Shown in pieces: positions 1 through 10,571 of a stretch of 64,000 nt of DNA. This DNA is from Muricea muricata (taxonomy: Eukaryota > Cnidaria > Anthozoa > Malacalcyonacea > Plexauridae), in NCBI GenBank assembly GCA_963855995.1, contig OY979725.1, forward strand, positions 5,652,118 through 5,716,117, read 5' to 3'. Both the position numbers and the translations under genes were made by a program. The stretch's first letter is position 1. Each line of letters opens with the position of its first letter. The notes beneath the pieces were generated by a model, which was not told the origin of the DNA, made no database searches, and was given only the letters and a program-made list of their open reading frames with translations.

Positions 1-55
1 GCTTGTAAACTAAAAAGAAACGATCTTAGAAGCATCAAAATCACGTATTAAGCGT

Positions 56-161
56 TCTAGAAGCGATTTGAGCGTAAAACATGCTCAAATCACGAACTAA
101 AAAATTCCGTCCTAAATCGATCACGGCGACGTTTTAGTGCTTAAAATGGTGTTTTCAGTTC
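56..161. repeat. Subrepeat 1 of the satellite monomer (reference copy)
   Basis: First of three subrepeats of about 107 bp that make up each monomer. It starts at TCTAGAAGCG, has TGAGCG about 15 bases in, then ATCACGAACTAAAA, then CCTAAATCG, and ends in GTGTTTTCAGT(T/G)C. It includes the ATCGATCACGGCGACG stretch that is nearly invariant through the array. The same boxes fall at the same offsets in the next two subrepeats, which is the reason for calling a common origin. The alignment was done by eye. Confidence 0.65.
65..91. repeat. Inverted repeat (potential hairpin) in the monomer, reference copy
   Basis: GATTTGAG at 65-72 and its exact reverse complement CTCAAATC at 84-91 flank an 11-nt loop (12 nt in most other monomers, where the loop has five A). 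Either strand could form an 8-bp stem. It recurs in most monomers. Many D-type monomers have GTTCAAATC instead, and B-type monomers have GAGTTGAG, each costing one pair. Function is not known; a protein-binding dyad or a cruciform is possible. Confidence 0.6.
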
Positions 162-269
162 TAAAGTGAACGAGTTGAGCGCAATGATGTACTGCAATCA
201 CGGACCTAAAAGAGACCTTCTAAATGGAAATTACCGAACTTAGCAAGTCGGGAATCATGTTTTCGGCGC
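162..269. repeat. Subrepeat 2 of the satellite monomer (reference copy)
   Basis: Second subrepeat. It runs from TAAAGTGAACGAG to TTTTCGGCGC, with TTGAGCG at the same offset as in subrepeat 1, then ATCACGGACCTAAAA (compare ATCACGAACTAAAA) and CTTCTAAATGG (compare GTCCTAAATCG). The LINE at 10545 is inserted in this subrepeat, just after GCGCAATGAT. A 5-bp duplication (GTACTGC to GTACTGCACTGC) that marks many monomers between 15069 and 26100 also lies here. Confidence 0.65.
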
Positions 270-376
270 TCAAACACTCGAGATGAGCGAAATAACATGT
301 TGAAATGAGAAACCTATAACTTGCTTGTAAATTAAAAAAAACGATCTTAGAACCATCAAAATCGCGTTTTAAGCGT
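270..376. repeat. Subrepeat 3 of the satellite monomer (reference copy)
   Basis: Third subrepeat, from TCAAACACTCGAG to GCGTTTTAAGCGT, with ATGAGCG at the shared offset, GAGAAACCTATAA in the place of CACGAACTAAAA, and CTTGTAAATTA in the place of CCTAAATCG. It is the most subtype-variable third: CTCAAACAC, CTCAACCTATC, CTCACACCATC, CTAAAACCATC and CTGACACCATC distinguish monomer classes at its start. Confidence 0.6.
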
Positions 377-965
377 TCTAGAAGCGTGTTGAGCGTAAAA
401 CATGCTCAAATCACGAACTAAAAATTGCCGTCCTAAATCGATCACGACGACGTTTTAGAGCTTAAAATGGTGTTTTCAGTGCTAAAGTGAACGAGTTGAG
501 CGCAATGATGTACTGCAATCACGGACCTAAAAGAGACCTTCTAAATGGAAATTGCCGAACTTAGCAAGTCGGGAATCATGTTTTCGGCGCTCAACCTATC
601 GAGATGAGCGAAATAACATGTTGAAATCAGAAACCTATAACTTCCTTGTAAATTTAAAAAAACGATCTTAGAACCATCAAAATCGCGTTTTAAGCGTTCT
701 AGAAGCGATTTGAGCGTAAAAACATGCTCAAATCACGAACTAAAAATTGCCGTCCTAAATCGATCACGGCGACGTTTTAGAGCTTAAACTGGTGTTTTAA
801 GTGCTAAAGTGAACGAGTTGAGCGCAATGATGTACTGCAATCACGGACCTAAAAGAGACCTTCTAAATGGAAATTGCAGAACTTAGCAAGTCGGGAATCA
901 TGTTTTCGGTGCTCACACCATCGAGATGAGCGAAATAAGATGTTGAAATGAGAAACCTATAACTT

Positions 966-1609
966 GCTTGTAAACTAAAAAGAAACGATCTTAGAAGCAT
1001 CAAAATCACATATTAAGCCTTCTAGAAGCGATTTGAGCGTAAAAACATGCTCAAATCACGAACTAAAAATTTCTGTCCTAAATCGATCACGGCGACGTTT
1101 TAGTGCTTAAAATGGTGTTTTCAGTTCTAAAGTGAACGAGTTGAGCGCAATGATGTACTGCAATCACGGACCTAAAAGAGACCTTCTAAATGGAAATTGC
1201 CGAACTTAGCAAGTCGCGAATCATGTTTTCGGCGCTCAAACACTCGAGATGAGCGAAATAACATGTTGAAATGAGAAACCTATAACTTGCTTTTAAATTA
1301 AAAAAAACGATCTTAGAACCATCAAAATCGCGTTTTAAGCGTTCTAGAAGCGAGTTGAGCGTAAAACATGCTCAAATCACGAACTAAAAATTGCCGTCCT
1401 AAATCGATCACGGCGACGTTTTAGAGCTTAAAATGGTGTTTTCAGTGCTAAAGTGAACGAGTTGAGCGCAATGATGTACTGCAATCACGGACCTAAAAGA
1501 GATCTTCTAAATGGAAATTGCTAAACTTAGCAAGTCAAGAATCATGTTCTCGGCGCCCAACCTATCGAGATGAGCGAAATAAGATGTTGAAATGAGAAAC
1601 CTATAACTT
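966..1609. repeat. 644-bp dimer, copy 1 of a tandem duplication
   Basis: Two monomers (starting at 966 and 1289) that are repeated immediately at 1610-2253. Shared rare variants are CACATATTAAGCCTT, GTCGCGAATC, GCTTTTAAATT and GTCAAGAATCATGTTCTCGGCGCCC. I see only one or two substitutions between copies (for example CCTTCTAG versus CCTTGTAG near 1017/1661). Confidence 0.8.
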
Positions 1610-2253
1610 CCTTGTAAACTAAAAAGAAACGATCTTAGAAGCATCAAAATCACATATTAAGCCTTGTAGAAGCGATTTGAGCGTAAAAACATGCTCAAAT
1701 CACGAACTAAAAATTTCTGTCCTAAATCGATCACGGCGACGTTTTAGTGCTTAAAATGGTGTTTTCAGTTCTAAAGTGAACGAGTTGAGCGCAATGATGT
1801 ACTGCAATCACGGACCTAAAAGAGACCTTCTAAATGGAAATTGCCGAACTTAGCAAGTCGCGAATCATGTTTTCGGCGCTCAAACACTCGAGATGAGCGA
1901 AATAACATGTTGAAATGAGAAACCTATAACTTGCTTTTAAATTAAAAAAAACGATCTTAGAACCATCAAAATCGCGTTTTAAGCGTTCTAGAAGCGAGTT
2001 GAGCGTAAAACATGCTCAAATCACGAACTAAAAATTGCCGTCCTAAATCGATCACGGCGACGTTTTAGAGCTTAAAATGGTGTTTTCAGTGCTAAAGTGA
2101 ACGAGTTGAGCGCAATGATGTACTGCAATCACGGACCTAAAAGAGATCTTCTAAATGGAAATTGCTAAACTTAGCAAGTCAAGAATCATGTTCTCGGCGC
2201 CCAACCTATCGAGATGAGCGAAATAAGATGTTGAAATGAGAAACCTATAACTT
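1610..2253. repeat. 644-bp dimer, copy 2, with hybrid junction monomer
   Basis: Second copy of the dimer. The junction is hybrid: it begins CCTTGTAA, the type-C start, but continues as type A (ACTAAAAAGAAACG) rather than ATTTAAAAAAACG. That is the product expected from an out-of-register exchange between a C and an A monomer within or near the CTTGTAA box. Confidence 0.75.
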
Positions 2254-5200
2254 CCTTGTAAATTTAAAAAAACGATCTTAGAACCATCAAAATCGCGTTT
2301 TAAGCGTTCTAGAAGCGATTTGAGCGTAAAAACATGCTCAAATCACCAACTAAAAATTGCCGTCCTAAATCGATCACGGCGACGTTTTAGAGCTTAAAAT
2401 GGTGTTTTAAGTGCTAAAGTGAACGATTGAGCGCAATGATGTACTGCAATCACGGACCTAAAAGAGACCTTCTAAATGGAAATTGCAGAACTTAGCAAGT
2501 CGGGAATCATGTTTTCGGCGGTCAAATATTCGAGATGAGCGAAATAAGATGTTGAAATGAGAAACCTATAACTTGCTTGTAAACTAAAAAGAAACGATCT
2601 TAGAAGCATCAACATCACGTATTAAGCGTTCTAGAAGCGATTTGAGCCTAAAAACATGCTCAAATCACGAACTAAAAATTTCCGTCCTAAATCGATCACG
2701 GCGACGTTTTAGTGTTTAAAATGGTGTTTTCAGTTCTAAAGTGAACGAGTTGAGCGCAATGATGTACTGCAATCACGGACCTAAAAGAGACCTTCTAAAT
2801 GGAAATTGCCGAACTTAGCAAGTCGGGAATCATGTTTTCGGCGCTCAAACACTCGAGATGAGCGAAATAACATGTTGAAATGAGAAACCTATAACTTGCT
2901 TGTAAATTAAAAAAAACGATCTTAGAACCATCAAAATCGCGTTTTAAGCGTTCTAGAAGCGAGTTGAGCGTAAAACATGCTCAAATCACGAACTAAAAAT
3001 TACCGTCCTAAATCGATCACGGCGACGTTTTAGAGCTTAAAATGGTGTTTTCAGTGCTAAAGTGAACGAGTTGAGCGCAATGATGTACTGCAATCACGCA
3101 CCTAAAAGAGACCTTCTAAATGGAAATTGCCGAACTTAGCAAGTCGGGAATCATGTTTTCGGCGCTCAACCTATCGAGATGAGCGAAATAACATGTTGAA
3201 ATGAGAAACCTATAACTTCCTTGTAAATTTAAAAAAACGATCTTAGAACCATCAAAATCGCGTTTTAAGCGTTCTACAAGCGATTTGAGCGTAAAAACAT
3301 GCTCAAATCACGAACTAAAAATTGCCGTCCTAAATCGATCACGGCGACGTTTTAGAGCTTAAAATGGTGTTTTAAGTGCTAAAGTGAACGAGTTGAGCGC
3401 AATGATGTACTGCAATCACGGACCTAAAAGAGACCTTCTAAATGGAAATTGCAGAACTTAGCAAGTCGGGAATCATGTTTTCGGTGCTCACACCATCGAG
3501 ATGAGCGAAATAAGATGTTGAAATGAGAAACCTATAACTTGCTTGTAAATTAAAAAAAACGATCTTAGAACCATCAAAATCGCGTTTTAAGCGTTCTAGA
3601 AGCGAGTTGAGCGTAAAAACATGCCCAAATCACGAACTAAAAATTGCCGTCCTAAATCGATCACGGCGACGTTTTATAGCTTAAAATGGTGTTTTCAGTG
3701 CTAAAGTGAACGAGTTGAGCGCAATGATGTACTGCAATCACGGACCTAAAAGAGACCTTCTAAATGGAAATTGCCGAACTTAGCAAGTCGGGAATCATGT
3801 TTTCGGCGCTCAACCTATCGAGATGAGCGAAATAACATGTTGAAATGACAAACCTATAACTTGCTTGTAAATTAAAAAAAACGATCTTAGAACCATCAAA
3901 ATCGCGTTTTAAGCGTTCTAGAAGCGATTTGAGCGTAAAAACATGCTCAAATCACGAACTAAAAATTGCCGTCCTAAATCGATCACGGCGACGTTTTAGA
4001 GCTTAAACTGGTGTTTTAAGTGCTAAAGTGAACGAGTTGAGCGCAATGATGTACTGCAATCACGGACCTAAAAGAGACCTTCTAAATATAAATTGCAGAA
4101 CTTAGCAAGTCGGGAATCATGTTTTCGGTGCTCACACCATCGAGATGAGCGAAATAAGATGTTGAAATGAGAAACCTATAACTTGCTTGTAAACTAAAAA
4201 GAAACGATCTTAGAAGCATCAAAATCACATATTAAGCCTTCTAGAAGCGATTTGAGCGTAAAAACATGCTCAAATCACGAACTAAAAATTTCTGTCCTAA
4301 ATCGATCACGGCGACGTTTTAGTGCTTAAAATGGTGTTTTCAGTTCTAAAGTGAACGAGTTGAGCGCAATGATGTACTGCAATCACGGACCTAAAAGAGA
4401 TCTTCTAAATGGAAATTGCCGAACTTAGCAAGTCGCGAATCATGTTTTCGGCGCTCAAACACTCGAGTTTAGCGAAATAACATGTTGAAATGAGAAACCT
4501 ATAACTTGCTTTTAAATTAAAAAAAACGATCTTAGAACCATCAAAATCGCGTTTTAAGCGTTCTAGAAGCGAGTTGAGCGTAAAACATGCTCAAATCACG
4601 AACTAAAAATTGCCGTCCTAAATCGATCACGGCGACGTTTTAGAGCTTAAAATGGTGTTTTCAGTGCTAAAGTGAACGAGTTGAGCGCAATGATGTACTG
4701 CAATCACGGACCTAAAAGAGATCTGCTAAATGGAAATTGCTAAACTTAGCAAGTCAAGAATCATGTTCTCGGCGCCCAACCTATCGAGATGAGCGAAATA
4801 AGATGTTGAAATGAGAAACCTATAACTTCCTTGTAAATTTAAAAAAACGATCTTAGAACCATCAAAATCGCGTTTTAAGCGTTCTAGAAGCGATTTGAGC
4901 GTAAAAACATGCTCAAATCACCAACTAAAAATTGCCGTCCTAAATCGATCACGGCGACGTTTTAGAGCTTAAAATGGTGTTTTAAGTGCTAAAGTGAACG
5001 ATTGAGCGCAATGATGTACTGCAATCACGGACCTAAAAGAGACCTTCTAAATGGAAATTGCAGAACTTAGCAAGTCGGGAATCATGTTTTCGGCGCTCAA
5101 ACACTCGAGATGAGCGAAATAACATGTTGAAATGAGAAACCTATAACTTCCTTGTAAATTTAAAAAAACGATCTTATAACCATCAAAATCGCGTTTAAGC

Positions 5201-8048
5201 GTTCTAGAAGCGACTTGAGCGTAAAAACATGCTCAAATCACGAACTAAAAATTGCCGTCCTAAATCGATCACGGCGACGTTTTAGAGCCTAAAATGGTGT
5301 TTTCAGTGCTAAAGTGAACGAGTTGAGCGCAATAATGTACTGCAATCACGGACCTAAAAGAGAACTTCTAAATGGAAATTGCAGAACTTAGCAAGTCGGG
5401 AATCATGTTTTCGGCGCTAAAACCATCGAGATGAGCGAAATAGCATGTTGAAATGAGAAACCTATAACTTGCTTGTAAACTGAAAAGAAACGATCTTAGA
5501 ACCATCAAAATCGCGTTTTAAGCGTTCTAGAAGCGATTTGAGCGTAAAAACTTGTTCAAATCACGAACTAAAAATTACCGTCTTAAATCGATCACGGCGA
5601 CGTTTTAGAGCTTAAAATGGTGTTTTCAGTGCTAAAGTGAACGAGTTGAGCGCAATAATGTACTGCAATCACGGACCTAAAAGAGACCTTCTAAATGGAA
5701 ATTGCAGAACTTAGCAAGTCGGGAATCATGTTTTCGGCGCTAAAACCATCGAGATGAGCGAAATAACATGTTGAAATGAGAAAACTATAACTTGATTGTA
5801 AACTGAAAAGAAACGATCTTAGAACCATCAAAATCGCATTTTAAGCGTTCTATAAGCGATTTGAGCGTAAAAACATGCTCAAATCGCGAACTAAAAATTA
5901 CCGTCTTAAATCGATCACGGCGACGTTTTAGAGCTTAAAATGGTGTTTTCGGTGCTTAAGTGAACGAGTTGAGCGCAATGATGTACTGCAATCACGGACC
6001 TAAAAGAGACCTTCTAAATGGAAATTGCAGAACTTAGCAAGTCGGGAATCATGTTTTCGGCGCTCAAACTATCGAGATGAGCGAAATAACATGTTGAAAT
6101 GAGAAACCTATAACTTGCTTGTAAACTGAAAAGAAGCGATCTTAGAACCATCAAAATCATGTTTTAAGCGTTCTAGAAGCGATTTGAGCGTAAAAACATG
6201 CTCAAATCACGAACTAAAAATTACCGTCTTAAATCGATCACGGCGACGTTTTAGAGCTTAAAATGGTGTTTTCAGTGCTAAAGTGAACGAGTTGAGCGCA
6301 ATGATGTACTGCAATCACGGACCTAAAAGAGACCTTCTAAATGGAAATTGCAGAACTTAGCAAGTCGGGAATCATGTTTTCAGCGCTCAACCTATCGAGA
6401 TGAGCGAAATAACATGTTGAAATGAGAAACCTATAACTTGCTTTTAAATTAAAAAAAACGATCTTAGAACCATCAAAATCGCGTTTTAAGCGTTCTAGAA
6501 GCGAGTTGAGCGTAAAACATGCTCAAATCACGAACTAAAAATTGCCGTCCTAAATCGATCACGGCGACGTTTTAGAGCTTAAAATGGTGTTTTCAGTGCT
6601 AAAGTGAACGAGTTGAGCGCAATGATGTACTGCAATCACGGACCTAAAAGAGACCTTCTAAATGGAAATTGCAGAACTTAGCAAGTCGGGAATCATGTTT
6701 TCGGCGCTCAAACACTCGAGATGAGCGAAATAACATGTTGAAATGAGAAACCTATAACTTCCTTGTAAATTTAAAAAAACGATCTTATAACCATCAAAAT
6801 CGCGTTTAAGCGTTCTAGAAGCGACTTGAGCGTAAAAACATGCTCAAATCACGAACTAAAATTTGCCGTCCTAAATCGATCACGGCGACGTTTTAGAGCC
6901 TAAAATGGTGTTTTCAGTGCTAAAGTGAACGAGTTGAGCGCAATAATGTACTGCAATCACGGACCTAAAAGAGAACTTCTAAATGGAAATTGCAGAACTT
7001 AGCAAGTCGGGAATCATGTTTTCGGCGCTCAAACTATCGAGATGAGCGAAATAACATGTTGAAATGAGAAACCTATAACTTGCTTGTAAACTGAAAAGAA
7101 GCGATCTTAGAACCATCAAAATCATGTTTTAAGCGTTCTAGAAGCGATTTGAGCGTAAAAACATGCTCAAATCACGAACTAAAAATTACCGTCTTAAATC
7201 GATCACGGCGACGTTTTAGAGCTTAAAATGGTGTTTTCAGTGCTAAAGTGAACGAGTTGAGCGCAATGATGTACTGCAATCACGGACCTAAAAGAGACCT
7301 TCTAAATGGAAATTGCAGAACTTAGCAAGTCGGGAATCATGTTTTCAGCGCTCAACCTATCGAGATGAGCGAAATAACATGTTGAAATGAGAAACCTATA
7401 ACTTCCTTGTAAATTTAAAAAAGCGATCTTAGAACCATCAAAATCGCGTTTTAAGCGTTCTAGAAGCGATTTGAGCGTAAAAACATGTTCAAATCACGAA
7501 CTAAAATTACCGTCTTAAATCGATCACGGCGACGTTTTAGAGCTTAAAATGGTGTTTTCAGTGCTAAAGTGAACGAGTTGAGCGCAATGATGTACTGCAA
7601 TCACGGACCTAAAAGACACCTTCTAAATGGAAATTGCAGAACTTTGCAAGTCAGGAATCATGTTTTCGGCGCTCAAACCATCGAGATGAGCGAAATAACA
7701 TGTTGAAATGAGAAACCTATAACTTGCTTGTAAACTAAAAAGACACGATCTTAGAACCATCAAAATCGCGTTTTAAACGTTCTAGAAGCGATTTGAGCGT
7801 AAAAACATGCTCAAATCACGAACTAAAAATTGCCGTCCTAAATCGATCACGGCGACGTTTTAGTGCTTAAAATGGTGTTTTCAGTTCTAAAGTGAACGAG
7901 TTGAGCGCAATGATGTACTGCAATCACGGACCTAAAAGAGACCTTCTAAATGGAAATTGCCGAACTTAGCAAGTCGGGAATCATCTTTTCGGCGCTCAAA
8001 CACTCGAGATGAGCGAAATAACATGTTGAAATGAGAAACCTATAACTT

Positions 8049-8079
8049 GTTTAAATAAGAAATGAAAAACCTATAACTT
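8049..8079. repeat. Composite monomer junction with a 31-bp partial duplication, copy 1
   Basis: The usual AACCTATAACTTGCTTG is interrupted: after CTATAACTT comes GTTTAAATAAGAAATG and then a second AAAACCTATAACTT before the normal CTTGTAAACGG. The result is about 31 extra bases containing a partial repeat of the local sequence. Related junctions occur at 9682, 56158 and 60691. Confidence 0.7.
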
Positions 8080-9681
8080 GCTTGTAAACGGAAAAGAAAC
8101 GATCTTAGAACCATCAAAATCGCGTTTTAAGCGTTCTAGAAGCGATTTGAGCGTAAAAACATGCTCAAGTCACGAACTAAAAATTACCGTCTTAAATCGA
8201 TCACGGCGACGTTTTAGAGCTTAAAATGGTGTTTTCAAGTGCTAAAGTGAACGAGTTGAGCGCAATGATGTACTGCAATCACGGACCTAAAAGAGACGTT
8301 CTAAATGGAAATTGCCGAACTTAGCAAATCGGGAATCATGTTTTCGGCGCTCAAACCATCGAGATGAGCGAAATAGCATGTTGAAATGAGAAACCTATAA
8401 CCTTCTTGTAAACTGAAAAGAAACGATCTTAGAACCATCAAAAACGCGTTTTAAGCGTTCTGGAAGCGATTTGAGCGTAAAAACATGCTCAAATCACGAA
8501 CTAAAAATTGCCGTCCGAAATCGATCACGGCGACGTTTTAGAGCTTAAAATGGTGTTTTCAGTGTTAAAGTGAACGAGTTGAGCGAAATGATGTACTGCA
8601 ATCACGGACCTAAAAGAGACCTTCTAAATGGAAATTGCAGAACTTAGCAAGTCGGGAATCATGTTTTCGGGGCTCAAACCATCGAGATTAGCGAAATAAC
8701 ATGTTGAAATGAGAAACCTATAAGTTGCTTGTAAACTGAAAAGAAACGATCTTAGAACCATCAAAATCGCGTTTTAAGCGTTCTAGAAGCGATTTGAGCG
8801 TAAAAACATGTTCAAATCACGAACTAAAAATTACCGTCTTAAATCGATCACGGCGACGTTTTAGAGCTTAAAATGGTGTTTTCAGTGCTAAAGTGAACGA
8901 GTTGAGCGCAATAATGTACTGCAATCACGGACCTAAAAGAGACCTTCTAAATGGAAATCGCAGAACTTAGCAAGTCGGGAATCATGTTTTCGGCGCTAAA
9001 ACCATCGAGATGAGCGAAATAGCATGTTGAAATGAGAAACCTATAACTTGCTTGTAAACTGAAAAGAAACGATCTTAGAACCATCAAAATCGCGTTTTAA
9101 GCGTTCTAGAAGCGATTTGAGCGTAAAAACATGCTCAAATCACGAACTAAAAATTTCCGTCCTAAATCGATCACGGCGACGTTTTAGAGCTTAAAATGGT
9201 GTTTTAAGTGCTAAAGTGAACGAGTTGAGCGCAATGATGTACTGCAATCACGGACCTAAAAGAGACCTTCTAAATAGAAATTGCAGAACTTAGCAAATCG
9301 GGAATCATGTTTTCGGTGCTCACACCATCGAGATGAGCGAAATAACATGTTTAAATGAGAAACCTATAACTTGCTTGTAAACTAAAAAAAACGATCTTAG
9401 AACCATCAAAATCGCGTTTTAAGCGTTCTAGAAGCGATTTGAGCGTAAAAACATGCTCAAGTCACGAACTAAAAATTGCCGTCCTAAATCAATTACAGCG
9501 ACGTTTTAAAGCTTAAAATGGTGTTTTCAGCGTTAAAGTGAACGAGTTGAGCGCAATGATGTACTCCAATCACGGACCTAAAAGAGACCTTCTAAATGGA
9601 AATTGCAGAACTTAGCAAGTCGGGAATCATGTTTTCGGCGCTCAAACCATCGAGATGAGCGAAATAAGAAACCTATAACTT

Positions 9682-9714
9682 GTTTAAATAAGAAATAAGA
9701 AACCTATAACTTGC
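9682..9714. repeat. Composite monomer junction, copy 2
   Basis: GTTTAAATAAGAAATAAG followed by a repeated AAACCTATAACTT. Here the preceding GAGCGAAATAA has also lost the usual CATGTTGAAATG, so the monomer differs from the copy at 8049. The neighbourhood 9380-10544 matches 60390-61554 at an offset of about 51,010 bp. Confidence 0.7.
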
Positions 9715-10540
9715 TTGTAAACGGAAAAGAAACGATCTTAGAACCATCAAAATCGCGTTTTAAGCGTTCTAGAAGCGATTTGAGCGTAAACACATGCTCA
9801 AATCACGAACTAAAAATTACCGTCTTAAATCGATCAGGGCAACGTTTTAGAGCTTAAAATGGTGTTTTCAGTGCTAAAGTGAACGAGTTGAGCGATATGA
9901 TGTACTGCAATCACGGACCTAAAAGAGACCTTCTAAATGGAAATTGCCGAACTTAGCAAGTTGGGAATCATGTTTTCGGCGCTCAACCTATCGAGATGAG
10001 CGAGATAACATGTTGAAATGAGAAACCTATAACTTCCTTTTAAATTTAAAAAAACGATCTTAGAACCATCAAAATCGCGTTTTAAGCGTTCTAGAAGCGA
10101 TTTGAGCGTAAAAACATGCTCAAATCACGAATTAAAAATATCCGTCCTAAATCGATCACGGCGACGGTTTAGAGCTTAAAATGGTGTTTTCAGTGCTAAA
10201 GTGAACGAGATGAGCGCAATGATGTACTGCAATCACGGACTTAAAAGAGACCTTCTAAATGGAAATTGCAGAACTTAGCAAGTCGGGAATCATGTTTTCG
10301 GTGCTCACACCATGGAGATGAGCGAAATAACATGTTGAAATGAAAAACCTATAACTTGCTTGTAAACTAAAAAAACGATCTTAGAACCATCAAAATCGCG
10401 TTTTAAGTGTTCTAGAAGCGATTTGAGCGTAAAAACATGCTCAAATCACGAACTAAAAATTACCGTCTTAAATCGATCACAGCGACGTTTTAAGGCTTAA
10501 AATGGTGTTTTCAGTGATAAAGTGAACGAGTTGAGCGCAA

Positions 10541-10544
10541 TGAT
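10541..10544. repeat. Probable target-site duplication TGAT, left copy
   Basis: TGAT directly precedes the (TTA)n tract and TGAT directly follows the other end of the element at 13771-13774. An undisturbed monomer reads GCGCAATGATGTACTGC, so the four bases are present twice around the insertion. Four bases is short, so chance cannot be excluded. Confidence 0.6.
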
Positions 10545-10571
10545 TTATTATTATTATTATTATTATTATTA
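10545..10571 (-). repeat. (TAA)9 3' tail of the LINE
   Basis: Nine perfect TTA units on the plus strand, (TAA)9 in element sense. A trinucleotide tail instead of poly(A) is characteristic of some LINE clades. The perfect register agrees with a recent insertion. Confidence 0.85.

Larger units (their letters stand above)
1..5149. repeat. 322-bp satellite array, A-B-C trimeric HOR block (16 monomers)
   Basis: Head-to-tail satellite monomers begin at 1, 323, 644, 966, 1289, 1610, 1933, 2254, 2575, 2898, 3219, 3541, 3863, 4185, 4508 and 4829, spaced 321-323 bp. Subtypes alternate in a trimer of about 965 bp. Type A has ACTAAAAAG, AGAAGCATC, CACGTATTAAG or CACATATTAAG, and an XhoI-like CTCGAG. Type B has ATTAAAAAAAACG, GCGAGTTGAGCG and GCTCAACC. 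Type C starts CCTTGTAAATTT and has TTTTAAGTGC and GGTGCTCACACC. The order is not perfect: at 3541-4184 a B-like monomer follows a C, and two dimers are duplicated at 966-2253. There is no open frame of coding character. The array is non-coding tandem DNA; a centromeric or heterochromatic role is possible but not shown here. Confidence 0.95.
5150..10544. repeat. Satellite array, mainly D-family monomers, left of the LINE
   Basis: About 17 monomers. Most carry D-family marks: CTGAAAAG(A)AACG, ATTACCGTCTTAAATCG and GCGCTAAAACC with ATAGCATG. Some A/C-like monomers are interspersed (for example 7730-8050, 9135-9370). Rare markers show internal copying: GATCTTATAACC with GCGACTTGAGCG at 5170 and 6781 (1611 bp, five monomers), and AAGAAGCGATC with AATCATGTTTTAAG at 6131 and 7096 (965 bp, three monomers). 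The block ends within subrepeat 2 where the LINE is inserted. No gene is present. Confidence 0.93.

Noticed and set aside
240..262. CENP-B box in the AACTTAGCAAGTCGGGAATC region
   Set aside because: The CGGGA part is present, but the required TTCG at the proper distance is absent (CTTA or similar instead). No other match to the box was found in the monomer.
1..10544. CRISPR array
   Set aside because: The repeat unit is about 322 bp with no short constant repeat and unique spacer pattern, and the LINE shows the DNA is eukaryotic.
10544..10549. AATAAA polyadenylation signal in the LINE (minus strand)
   Set aside because: It straddles the edge of the (TAA)n tail and the flank, where AATAAA arises from the repeat itself; it cannot be a signal upstream of the RNA end.
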